Source: Stentor roeselii
Lineage: Eukaryota > Ciliophora > Heterotrichea > Heterotrichida > Stentoridae
Assembly (NCBI GenBank): GCA_006503475.1
Contig: RSEH01000180.1
Location: 33,190-97,189, forward strand
Length of the DNA: 64,000 nucleotides
Direction of reading: 5' to 3'
The translations under genes and the position numbers were made by a program. The stretch's first letter is position 1; each line of letters starts with the position of its first letter. The notes beneath the pieces were generated by a model. That model did not search any database and was not told the origin of the DNA. It worked only from the letters and a program-made list of their open reading frames with translations. Shown here in pieces: positions 45,347 to 54,565 of the stretch.

Positions 45347-47884
45347 TTAATTCTTAAGTATATCAGGGGAATGTATCAAACTTACGGATAATGGGATTTT
45401 TAGAGATGAAAATAAACTTGTGTTTAGAAGACCTGTTTAGAGATTACCGTAGATGAAGGGAGGAGAAAGGGTTTTTAGTGTTGGAAGGTTTTCAGTTGGT
45501 TCTGCATGGGAAGATGAAAAGTTTAGGGATATTGACTCGATGCATGATTTTATGTGGCTGGTCTTTGAAAGTTCGAGACCTTCTATCCAAGGTACTCTCC
45601 AGGTTAGTGACTTTTTGAAAAAAGGGACCAGGATGTCTGACCGACTATCACAAGATGAATAATCCTGTGAAAAAATCGCTTCAACCTTAGCAAAAAGATC
45701 AAATTGAAAGGCATTCACCTCTTTTTCAATCTCCTGAACAAGTCCATCTCCAACAATAAAAAACAAAGAAAAATTTCTATCCTTTGTTAAAACTTCAAAA
45801 ATCGTCATCGAATTCCTGACAGTCATAACAGCACTTCTAATAAAAAAGAACTTTTCATCTTGAATTTTTAAACTTTTATAAGGAATTTCCAAAGTAATAA
45901 AAAAACTTTTCCCCTTGACAGGTTTCTCATTCTGAGGAAGTGCAGAATAAATCCTCAACAATTCAATAAAATCCCTTTGCAGTCGATTTTTCGGCAAACT
46001 TGAGAAAAAATCAAAGTTAAATTCTAACAAAGCCGAAATCATGACTACCCGACTTCCAATTTCAATCATTTCTCTGCAAGACTCTCGCGGTTCTCTCTTA
46101 CAATCTGAAAACTGTGAATCAGAAAACAATGCAAAGCTTATTGATTCGCTTTCAGAAAATCCCTTAAGAAAGAAAGTTTCAAAAATTTTTAAAGAATTTA
46201 GAGAATCGAACTCTTGGTCTTGTTTAAAGTCTTCGATTGAAGAAGGGATTATTTCTTGGTGAATGATTTTTAATAAAAACTCGTCGATTATCAGGTCTGC
46301 GGAATGGTTTAATTTTTTTTCACTGAGGTTTTGGACTTTATGAAGGGCAAGGATTGCATTTTTATGAGTTTCTAAAATGAAATCTATGCATTCTTCTATT
46401 ATTTCTTCGAAGTTTAAGGATTTTAAATAAGTTTCAATGATTTCATAGAGAAAATTTTCAGTAAGTTGTAGATTTTCAGAGAGTCTTATAAGGACTTTCG
46501 AGTTTTCAACACAAGAAGTAATGACTTCTTCTATAAGTCCTTCCAAGTTACAGCAATTCAAGTAAAAATCCAGAATTTCTTCTTGTACTTCAACCGCGAT
46601 TTTAAAGTTGAGTTCATTTTTAATTAAAGCAAGTTTTTCATTTCTAGCATTGAAAAGTTCTTCATGCGCCAAGCTGTAAAGGTCACTTTTTTTCAAGAAA
46701 ATTTTAAAGATCGATAAAAAAACCTCTTCACAAAGCTGCATTTTTTCCACCATCCTCTCAACTGATAAAAAGGTTCTAGTTTCAGTGTCTTCTAAGAAAG
46801 ACTTGACTGGTTTTAATGGACCAGGCGATTTACTTTCTTTTATTCTTGGATTAACTAGCGGAGGAAGTTTCTTTTTCAAAAGACTGGCTTTTGGTTCAGG
46901 AGAAACTTCACTTGGCAGGTCTTGGGTAGTTCGAGAATTGCTTGTTTCAGGAGCCTGGCTTTTTTTCTTTTCTTTTCTTGAATGGCTGCTTCTGTCTTCA
47001 ATGGAATTGATTTGAAGTCTCGAGTCGTTTTCTTTTTTCAAGTAATACTCTTCTAATACTTTATCTATGAACTTAAATCCACTTTTTTTTAAGTTGATTG
47101 ATTTGGTTGAAGGGTTTTTTGATGAAGATTTTTCTTTAAAATGAAACCTTTTCTGAGATGGTGTTCTTGAAGGAGTGACTGGAAGTTTTTCATTTTCTTT
47201 TACTTCAGAATTGACTTTATTTAGAGTTATTTTAACTGGAGGGTGAAAAAGTTGCTTTTCGATTTCGATGACTTTAGAATAAGTACTTTCAGTGATAGTT
47301 AAAAAGTACTGATTTTTGTAAGACAGGTAGTTTTGAGAGGTTTCTGTGATTTTAGAACATCTCATCAAAAACGGGTCTGAAGCCACGAAATGAAAAACTC
47401 GAGAAAACTGAGATTCCAGTAAAAAGTCCAGTAAAGTTTCCATTGAGCCGATATAGCTTCTGCCTTCATAAAAAAAATCTAAATTAACTGAACCTAGACT
47501 TTCCTTCATCTGTTTTTTCCATTTCAAGAAGTTTAAACACAATTCAATAGTTATATTTCGATATGCTTCAAAGATTTCAGCACATTCAATTATCACTTCT
47601 TCTAACATGATCCAGTTTTTCGTTCTCACCAGTGACGAGTTTAGTCTTTTTATACTTAAGATGCTTTCTTCACGTGCTAAAATACTACTCATACAAAGCA
47701 AAAGAGAAGAAGAGTTTTTGGTGAAACTTTCTATCTCAGAGACTAAGAAATTATGGAGCTTTGACTTAGAAAGATTTTCAAAGCTTTCAAGGTAAATCTT
47801 TTGAATTTCTTCAGAAATTTGAGCTTTTTGCCAGAGTAACTGAAGATCTTTGACAAGTTTTTGTGTGGACCGATGATTTTTCAT
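45347..47884 (-). CDS. Large helical protein, unknown; probable C-terminal exon after a 15-nt intron
   Basis: 840 residues if the intron at 45433-45447 is removed; 815 if not. The N-terminal 200 and the region from about 380 to 600 are helical and Leu/Glu-rich with segmental similarity (EEVIIECAEIFEAYR, EEVITSCVENSKVLIR, EECIDFILETHKNAIL), suggesting a repeated helical unit. A Ser/Lys/Pro-rich linker lies at about 235-370 (SPGPLKPVKS). The last 200 residues look globular. No known domain is recognised. The ciliate-specific large cytosolic or cytoskeletal protein class is the best description. The extension (GLLNTSLFSSLKIPLSVSL) is hydrophobic and plausible but unproved. Confidence 0.72.
45433..45447 (-). 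other. Candidate 15-nt intron at a gene's 3' end
   Basis: On the coding strand GTAATCTCTAAACAG. It spans the apparent stop and would add 28 residues. It fits all features of the other introns, including A at position 10. Confidence 0.6.
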
Positions 47885-47975
47885 ATTTTTAGTGAATTCT
47901 CGAATAAGAAGTTGAAGAAAGACTCACATGGTGAATATTTTAAGATATAAAGAAAGAATTTAAAATTTTTTAAGT

Positions 47976-48719
47976 TTATCGAGGAATGATTTTAGTGACT
48001 TCTGCATCAACTTTATTTGAAGTCTCTCCAGTTTCGATTTCTCTTCTTTGTCTTTTCATCAGGATGTACTCGTAAGTTGTAAGGTTTTTTCTTTTAAGCA
48101 GCAAGTGAAAAATGATCAGGAAAGAAAGACTGGCAGTCACTGTCACTGCAATGATTAAACAAATGATGCTGATAACGAAATTTCCATGCAAGTTGAAAAC
48201 TTTCGCCCATTCCGGACAGTTTTTTTGCATCAAATCAAAGTGCCTTGAATAATCATGAATAAATAATGCTGAAAAGGCGGTAATCATTAAAGTTATGATT
48301 AAGAAAAAGCACAAAGTTTTGATGAAATCTTTATAATTCGCTTTCCCTATGCAGGTGTTAAGGACTTTACAATGATGATCAAAACGAGGGACACATTTAT
48401 TACAGATCTTGCAATGTTTGCTATCAAAACTAACGAAATTCAAACAGATATTACAAAGTTTTCCAGTTTCTGCGTTGTATTCATTCAAGTCACGATGAGT
48501 CTCCCTGGAGACTCTCACCCAAAAAACAAGAAAAAGTCCAGTAAAAGCGACTAAAACCGCTGAAAGTACCTAAATGCAAGTTACCTGAAAAGCAGTACTT
48601 AAAAAAGGTACAACAAGGACAGAAACTGAAGCCACTTCTAACAAAAACAACAAACCTGCTACTATTTGCCAGGCACCAGGAGGCTTGGAAAACCCGTTTT
48701 TCCTTTGAAATCGTTTCAT
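47976..48719 (-). CDS. DHHC-type palmitoyltransferase, one 15-nt intron
   Basis: Exons 48585-48719 and 47976-48569 (minus) give 242 residues. The DHHC cysteine-rich domain is complete: CNICLNFVSFDSKHCKICNK, then CVPRFDHHCKVLNTCIG and NYKDF. Two helices precede it (AGLLFLLEVASVSVLVV and VLSAVLVAFTGLFLVFW) and two follow (LCFFLIITLMITAFSAL; FVISIICLIIAVTVTASL), giving four membrane segments as expected. The enzyme attaches palmitate to cytosolic cysteines, by an acyl-enzyme at the DHHC cysteine. Without splicing, the first 50 residues are lost. It is small for the family, with short tails. It is head-to-head with an ankyrin protein that has a palmitoylatable N terminus, 16 bp between starts. 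Confidence 0.93.
48570..48584 (-). other. 15-nt intron of the DHHC gene
   Basis: On the coding strand GTAACTTGCATTTAG. It removes an in-frame TAG and joins LSTAFQ to VLSAVLV. A is at position 10. Confidence 0.9.
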
Positions 48720-48735
48720 AAGCTATATAATAACA
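48720..48735. promoter_or_regulatory. 16-bp gap between divergent start codons
   Basis: AAGCTATATAATAACA separates the DHHC gene (minus) and the ankyrin gene (plus). It contains TATATAA, which reads as a TATA-like element on the plus strand. Confidence 0.6.
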
Positions 48736-49776
48736 ATGGGATGCCGTTCTTGTAAGCCAGAGACCAACAAGTCCTCACTAATCAATCGAATCATTGACCA
48801 CATTGAAAGAGACGACTTCTCAAATTTAGAAGCGCTTTTAAGACAAGGCGCTGTAGAAGACAGTCAAACTTTTGACATCTGGGTGAATAAGCCACTGGTG
48901 AAACTAAACAATTTCACTATAAACGTCTTGGGTTACTCTCTATGGCTGGGAAAATCATCAGTTTTTTCATTTTTAACGACGAAGTTGAAAGTTTCCATGC
49001 AAGACATGGAGGATAACTTTAATGTTCTTGGGACTTCTGGATTGAGTTTACTTTGTGAAAGAGGCTACATTGAGATCTTAAAGCAATTTCTGCCTTTTTA
49101 CATCCAGAACTACTCTGGGTTCAAAGTCGTGCAGGATAAAAGCTCGACTTTATCCTTCACAAACAACAGATACACGAATGACTCTCTTGAGCCTTCTTTA
49201 ACACCCATTCAACTTGCATGTAAAAACGGTCATCTTCACATCATTCACTTCATAAACGACTACTTCTCAATCAACTATCCACCCTTCATTCTAAACATTC
49301 ACCACATCGACGAAATAACTGGAGAAAATTGTGCATTAATCTCAGTGAGAACTGGAAATTTTCCTATGATAAAACTTTTACATGAATCAGCAAAAGCGGA
49401 CTTTCACTTAAAAAACAACAACAATGAAGGAGCACTTCAAGTCTTAGCAGCTTCGACGAAATGCAACTATGGGCTTCAGTTCTTGGAATGCGTGATGTAC
49501 CTGGTCGAAGTGATCAGGGTGGACATCAGCTACATGCATGAAGAGACTTTGTTACTACTGGATAATAAAATCATCGTCAAGTATATTGAAGAAAAACTTA
49601 AACAAGTCGGAATCTTGACTACCAAGCAGGACCTAGAAGCCATGTATCGAATTAAACTTTACAAAAGACCTGAACCCAGAGAAGATTCTGATAGTTTCGT
49701 TGGAGATACTCAGGAAATCAGCGCAATTGCTCCTGAGTCTTTTCCTTCTAACTTCGCAAGGTCATTAAAATTATGA
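48736..49776 (+). CDS. Ankyrin-repeat protein with dual acylation N terminus
   Basis: 346 residues. N terminus MGCRSCKPE fits N-myristoylation of Gly2 with palmitoylation of Cys3 and Cys6. Ankyrin-type repeats are spread over about 20-270 (DDFSNLEALLRQGAVED, GTSGLSLLCERGYIEILKQFL, TPIQLACKNGHLHIIHFI, ENCALISVRTGNFPMIKLLHE, EGALQVLAAS). The C-terminal 60 residues are acidic and Ser-rich. Likely a membrane-bound protein-binding adaptor. The head-to-head neighbour is a palmitoyltransferase, so the enzyme and a possible substrate may share a promoter region. It converges with the gene at 49787, with 10 bp between stops. Confidence 0.87.
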   Translation: MGCRSCKPETNKSSLINRIIDHIERDDFSNLEALLRQGAVEDSQTFDIWVNKPLVKLNNFTINVLGYSLWLGKSSVFSFLTTKLKVSMQDMEDNFNVLGTSGLSLLCERGYIEILKQFLPFYIQNYSGFKVVQDKSSTLSFTNNRYTNDSLEPSLTPIQLACKNGHLHIIHFINDYFSINYPPFILNIHHIDEITGENCALISVRTGNFPMIKLLHESAKADFHLKNNNNEGALQVLAASTKCNYGLQFLECVMYLVEVIRVDISYMHEETLLLLDNKIIVKYIEEKLKQVGILTTKQDLEAMYRIKLYKRPEPREDSDSFVGDTQEISAIAPESFPSNFARSLKL

Positions 49777-49786
49777 GTTAATAATA

Positions 49787-50272
49787 CTAAGACACTTGAA
49801 TTGGACACATTATTCGCTTTAAAGAACGGGGAAGACCTATTCGTGGAGTTGATGCGTAAACTTTAGGCTTTGAACTTGGCTTCTCAGTGAAAAATACGTT
49901 TGGGATCACTCGTGATGTTAGGGTTGGACTTGGGATCTTCACTGGGCTGAAGTCTTCGCTGTGGGAACGCTTTGAGATGGGGCTTAAGTTGCACTCGGAT
50001 ATGATCACTGAGGCCTTTTCTGGAGAATTCTGACATGAAGCTAAAAGTTTTGATGGACTTGACTCGAAACGTGCCCGGTATGAAAGTTTTATCGATGTTT
50101 GAATTATTTGGTTTTCGTCGGGGTTTGAGTCTTTTTCTTGAAGTGATGTCATGTTTAAGGCCTCTGCATTTTGATTGATGCTGATTTCCAGCACTTTTGA
50201 ATCTTTCCCATCTGAAGATGGCTTTTGAAAAAAATTCAAAAATTTTAAACAATTTTTTATGCACTTTACCAT
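49787..50272 (-). CDS. Small Ser/Pro-rich protein, unknown
   Basis: 161 residues. N terminus MVKCIKNCLKFLNFFQKP is basic and amphipathic with two cysteines, compatible with membrane association. The rest is disordered with many SP/TP or Ser-Pro-like sites (ESSPSKLL, CNLSPISKRSHSEDFSPVKIPSPTL). No domain is found. It may be a phosphorylation-regulated adaptor. The next plus gene begins 470 bp away. Confidence 0.6.
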   Translation of the reverse strand: MVKCIKNCLKFLNFFQKPSSDGKDSKVLEISINQNAEALNMTSLQEKDSNPDENQIIQTSIKLSYRARFESSPSKLLASCQNSPEKASVIISECNLSPISKRSHSEDFSPVKIPSPTLTSRVIPNVFFTEKPSSKPKVYASTPRIGLPRSLKRIMCPIQVS

Positions 50273-50742
50273 TTATTCTTATCATGAATTTGGGATTTAG
50301 ATGGGTGGATTTTTAGTATTGGGGAAATTTTGGATTTTTAGGTGATTTTTTTAGGTTTTGGAAGGGTAAGTGATTTGGGGATAATTTTTTTATGGTGTAA
50401 ATAGAGTTATTTTCATTACTCCTTGTCACTTCTCGTTGTTGATTAGGTAGAATTTCTAGATTGAAGGCAGACTAGTGAATAAAATAAGTTCATCGAAAAG
50501 ACTGCTCACAAATTTATGTAAATATTTTACTCAATAATACTAAAGTTTATTCTAAGTTTCCTTCAAATATATTTGACTCACTCTAATCAATTTTATAAAC
50601 AAAGCATAAAAATTAAAAAAACTCCTTCGTTATCTAGATACGTGTTCAAACTCGACTTAAAAAATAAACTTCAACCGCCTTTAAAGTAATCCATGTTAAT
50701 TCTTCATTTTCTTCAAATTAACAAATTTTATAATACAAAGAA
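50273..50742. promoter_or_regulatory. Divergent intergenic spacer
   Basis: 470 bp; the part next to the minus gene (50280-50400) is G/T-rich on the plus strand, and the rest AT-rich. This strand skew next to a minus-strand start is also seen at 29820-30010 and 54378-54430. No gene is visible. Confidence 0.45.
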
Positions 50743-52164
50743 ATGATGTTAGTCCCATTCATGATTCTGCTAAAACTCTCATCATCTTCAAAGCCAAATC
50801 TAAACTACACCCAACTTCAACTCAACTTCAAAACTATTTCAACCGAAAACAAATATAAATTCAACATCACCTATCACAATGAAAGCGATCTTTTTTGGGT
50901 GAGCCTGAAGCCAAGTATTCTCAAATCTCCTTACAAAAAAGTATTAATTTTAGGAGGTTTATACGGATCAGAGTTCGAATCTGAAGTAATTTTAAACCTT
51001 TTAAACGAAATTATCGCTTCCACAACGGCTGAAGGCAAAAACATAAAAAATTATTTACAATTAGATTTTTTCCCAGTCCCCAACTACAAACTATACAAAT
51101 ATCTTGAAACTCTTTCTGAAAGGCCGAAAGATCCAATCTTTTCAGACTTAAGTCTTGTAAAAACTTGCAATGATAAAATTTCAGGAATCGACCCTGACAT
51201 GAACTTTAAAGCTGAATGGAAAGAAAGTGAAAAAGAAATATGTGGGCCTGGGTTTCCAGGAGATAAACCGATGGACAGTTATGTGACGAAAGAAATAAAT
51301 TATTCAAGTTATGACGTGATTTATAATATTCAATATCAAAGTAAAGATTTCGTCTGTGGACCTTTCAGCACAAAAGATGAAAAAATCGAAGATATTTCAG
51401 TGCTTTATGAAAAAGCTTATGAAAAAATATTTGGTGAATATAAAAGGGATAATTGTTATAAAGCCTTTGGGAAGAAAAGATTTGGAACGCTTATTGATTA
51501 TGCAGCTTCTAAGGATATTTTTGTTTTACAATTGAGTAAAGGTAAATTGGAAATCAATCTGTTTAATTATTTTGTTAATGTCACGTCTGAGCTGTTTACA
51601 GGGCCACATATCACTATGGATTATCTGGCTAAGGAAAATCTTGTCTCTGGATCACCATACAGTAAAATCGAATGGTCTTTTTACATCACGAATTATGATA
51701 GCAAGAAGACTAAGGCTACTATTGATTTGAGCTTAACCAGCTTCTTCAAGAATTACAATTTGACTAAAGTAGTTCGGCAAGAATATAACTTGAAGATGGA
51801 AAAACTGGATAATAAAAAAACTTTTAATGATGTAGAGATTGGAAGTCTTAAAATTGAATTTAATGATACTTTACATGCACTGAGAATTTTTAAATATACT
51901 ATTTATATTGAAAAAATAGATGATATTGAAGAATATCAATTTGAAGTAGATGTAAAAGTTTTTGTTGAAGGTAATGAAGAATTTGCTAAAGAGGTAATAA
52001 ATTCGGTGAATATTATACTCGATGAAAAAAATGATGAATTTGGGTATACAAATATTGTCATTGGGCTTATGGTTGTTGTCTTTTGTGTTTCGATCCTGGG
52101 GATTCTTCTTTGTGTCATGCGAGAAAATCCTTATGATTGTAGCAAGGGTAAAGAATCAAAATAG
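50743..52164 (+). CDS. M14 carboxypeptidase-like type I membrane protein, active site degenerate
   Basis: 473 residues. A short hydrophobic N terminus (MMLVPFMILLKLSS) looks like a signal peptide. The luminal part resembles M14 zinc carboxypeptidases: VLILGGLYGSEFESEVIL occupies the place of the HxxE zinc motif, and GIDPDMNFKAEW the place of the GVDxNRNF substrate-binding motif. The zinc His is Tyr and the conserved Asn-Arg is Asp-Met, so catalysis is unlikely. A second domain of beta-sandwich type may follow (about 290-425). A membrane helix at about 436-460 (IVIGLMVVVFCVSILGILLC) precedes a short cytosolic tail. It is probably a binding receptor or chaperone-like pseudoenzyme at the cell surface or in secretory vesicles. 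Confidence 0.75.
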   Translation: MMLVPFMILLKLSSSSKPNLNYTQLQLNFKTISTENKYKFNITYHNESDLFWVSLKPSILKSPYKKVLILGGLYGSEFESEVILNLLNEIIASTTAEGKNIKNYLQLDFFPVPNYKLYKYLETLSERPKDPIFSDLSLVKTCNDKISGIDPDMNFKAEWKESEKEICGPGFPGDKPMDSYVTKEINYSSYDVIYNIQYQSKDFVCGPFSTKDEKIEDISVLYEKAYEKIFGEYKRDNCYKAFGKKRFGTLIDYAASKDIFVLQLSKGKLEINLFNYFVNVTSELFTGPHITMDYLAKENLVSGSPYSKIEWSFYITNYDSKKTKATIDLSLTSFFKNYNLTKVVRQEYNLKMEKLDNKKTFNDVEIGSLKIEFNDTLHALRIFKYTIYIEKIDDIEEYQFEVDVKVFVEGNEEFAKEVINSVNIILDEKNDEFGYTNIVIGLMVVVFCVSILGILLCVMRENPYDCSKGKESK

Positions 52165-52250
52165 TTAATAGATTTTCACTTTTATAAGAATAATTACTCT
52201 TAGTTCATAGACTTTAACTTTTATCTTTAATATTAAAGTTAGGTTTTACT

Positions 52251-53753
52251 TTATCTATAATTTTTTAATTGAATAAAAGGATGTTTAAGTAAATCACTAG
52301 CACTAGGTCTTTTTTCAGGTTCCCTAGTAATACACTTAGAAATAAAATCCCTTGCACAATCCGATATCTCCTTCGGTATTTCAGGCAATTCATTATAAAC
52401 CAATACCTTCATCATGAGCATGACCTGATTTTCAACTCCACTCCAAGGCGGTCTTCCAGAGAGCATTTCAATGACAACACATCCCAAGCTCCAAACATCA
52501 GCTTTTCTTCCATACCCTGCCTGCTTCATCACTTCCGGTGCCATCCAAGGAAAGCTTCCCTTTGTAGACTGAACTAATCCTGACTCATTGACTTGATTTT
52601 CATATTTCTTCGATGCACCAAAGTCAGAAATTTTCAACTTTCCGTCAGAGTCAAGCAAAATGTTTTGTCCTTTTAAGTCTCGATGAATAATTCCATTCAA
52701 ATGTAGATAATTTATTCCTTCTACTATTTGACGGGTATAAGCTTTGACAGTGATTTCTGGAAGACTTCCTAAGTTAAAGATAAGCTTTGAAAGACTACCT
52801 CCTGATAAGAACTCGGTATACATGCAGTAGTTGCCTTCGATCAACTCGCATCCTTTGTATTCGACTATGTGAGGACTGTGTAACTTTTGAAGGATCTCCA
52901 TTTCTTTCTTTAGGGAGGAGATGAAATGTACTTGGTTCAGGTTTTCTTGGTTGTAGTAAAGTTTTTTTATTGCGAAGATCTTGCCTGTGTCGATGCTTAT
53001 GGCTTTTAACACCTGGCCGAAACTTCCGTTGCCGACTACTTCGACGACTTTCCACTTAATAAGACTTCCATGTATTCCCTGCAAAAGAGGGTCCTTAGTA
53101 AAGACTTTTGACTTGAGATCATGAAAAACAACGACATTATTCGTAGAGTTCATTTCTTCCAAGATATTATTAATCGTTGATTGATGTCTAATAGAAGAAA
53201 ACCGGCTGCTCGGTTGATTTCTCAAAGTCCTTTCAGACATCAAACTACCAATCGTTGATTTTTTCATGGAGTCCCAACGGTTCATTGAAGGGTTGAACTT
53301 GCTCATGTCAAACGACGAGATCGATTTTTTTGTTGTTGGAGCTGGCTTGTCTGAACTGTAAGACTCGTCTGAATCGTTGTTTTCTTGAGGGTTTTCTGGG
53401 ATTCGGTCTTTCAAAATCGATTCTTCGAAGACTTTTTTTATCAGTGATTTCTGTTCTTTAAGTCCTGCTCGGCTTGTGCTGCTTGATGATGAGTCTGGAC
53501 TACTCGTGGTCGCGTTTGATGGTGAAAAATTGTAGGTTACTGTTGGTAGAGGCTCTTGACTCATCATCTGTTTCGAACTGAAGAAATTTTTTTTTCTAGT
53601 TTGAAGCTGTTTAGTTGATAAACTTGGAAGCAAGATGCGGTTTTTAAGTAAATGAACTGGGGTTATCATCATCAAATCATTTAAAGTATCAGGAATAGAA
53701 ATCTTCGGCAGTTTTCCATGAGATTTAGACTTGAAATTCGGATGATATTTCAT
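52251..53753 (-). CDS. STE11/MAPKKK-type protein kinase
   Basis: 500 residues. The N-terminal 230 are Ser/Thr-rich and disordered. The kinase domain is about 232-497: VGNGSFGQVLKA, AIKKLYYNQ, HRDLKGQNILL, DFGASKKY, GSFPWMAPEVM, and DVWSLGCVVIEML. The HRDLKGxN and WMAPEV forms are typical of STE11/NPK1-like MAP-kinase kinase kinases. The long ST-rich N terminus likely carries regulatory sites. No activating domain such as CRIB or PB1 is seen. Cytosolic. Its 3' end faces the carboxypeptidase-like gene, 86 bp between stops. Confidence 0.93.
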   Translation of the reverse strand: MKYHPNFKSKSHGKLPKISIPDTLNDLMMITPVHLLKNRILLPSLSTKQLQTRKKNFFSSKQMMSQEPLPTVTYNFSPSNATTSSPDSSSSSTSRAGLKEQKSLIKKVFEESILKDRIPENPQENNDSDESYSSDKPAPTTKKSISSFDMSKFNPSMNRWDSMKKSTIGSLMSERTLRNQPSSRFSSIRHQSTINNILEEMNSTNNVVVFHDLKSKVFTKDPLLQGIHGSLIKWKVVEVVGNGSFGQVLKAISIDTGKIFAIKKLYYNQENLNQVHFISSLKKEMEILQKLHSPHIVEYKGCELIEGNYCMYTEFLSGGSLSKLIFNLGSLPEITVKAYTRQIVEGINYLHLNGIIHRDLKGQNILLDSDGKLKISDFGASKKYENQVNESGLVQSTKGSFPWMAPEVMKQAGYGRKADVWSLGCVVIEMLSGRPPWSGVENQVMLMMKVLVYNELPEIPKEISDCARDFISKCITREPEKRPSASDLLKHPFIQLKNYR

Positions 53754-53867
53754 ATATATAAAATTAACCCTTCACTAAATTTCAAATCAACCTAAAATAT
53801 TTTCATCCGAAATAAAATCCATTGATTAAAATATGAATCCCAAGCCTTTTTAATAAATTTAACTAAA

Positions 53868-54377
53868 TTAAAAAAACTTGATTGCATACCCATCTCCAAC
53901 TTTAAACATTTCAGCTTTTTTCGACTTTTCCAGAGTTTTAAGCACATGAAAGGCGAAGTTCATAGGCATATCATAGAACTCTTCACCAGTAGTCTCATCT
54001 CCAGAGACAAGTCCTTCAACAGTTTCAACAGTTCCTATTCTCCCAGAGGAACTTGCCCACTTATAAATCATTTCCGCCCAAGTCTCAGGTTTTTGCCAGA
54101 AGACTAAAAAACTAAGCCCGTCATTTATTAGAACTTTTTGCTTTACCATGAAAGTCAACAGAGTACTTTTGAAGTCGTTGCTTAAACTTCTGTTTATCGA
54201 AGAGTTTCGAGTGATTTCGTCGAATGACTCGATTGTCACGATGAAGAGCTTTCGACGTTTCGCGAAGTCGAGAAGGACAGAGGACCATAAACTCAGCTGC
54301 TGGTTTTGAGTGTCTAGGTTTGGCTGTAGGGTGTAAAACGGTGGCCAGGATAAGAACTTTTCTATTGGGACGTCCAT
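53868..54377 (-). CDS. VPS25: ESCRT-II subunit VPS25
   Basis: 169 residues, about the family's length. N-terminal FLSWPPFYTLQPNLDTQNQQL carries the Pro-Pro-Phe-Tyr motif that contacts VPS22/VPS36. It is followed by two winged-helix domains; the C terminus (FKVGDGYAIKFF) ends as in other VPS25 proteins. FLVFWQKPETWAEMIYKWA is the conserved middle. VPS25 is the double-copy arm of ESCRT-II that recruits the ESCRT-III subunit VPS20 in multivesicular-body formation and membrane remodelling. Its neighbours are a kinase and a CaaX coiled-coil protein; no operon-like logic. Confidence 0.95.
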   Translation of the reverse strand: MDVPIEKFLSWPPFYTLQPNLDTQNQQLSLWSSVLLDFAKRRKLFIVTIESFDEITRNSSINRSLSNDFKSTLLTFMVKQKVLINDGLSFLVFWQKPETWAEMIYKWASSSGRIGTVETVEGLVSGDETTGEEFYDMPMNFAFHVLKTLEKSKKAEMFKVGDGYAIKFF

Positions 54378-54565
54378 GATGAGGGCTTTTATAAGGTCTG
54401 GGATTTTAGTGTATTGGTTTTTTTAGATTTAAGAAGTTTTGGATTTAGATATTAAGTGTTCAGAGAGTTGAACAGAAAGAAAAGATTTTTGGTTTTTATT
54501 GGATTTTCTCTTTCCAGAAATGAGAAAAAGTTATAATCCTCGCATGAGTTAGTTAAAAAAGCTAT

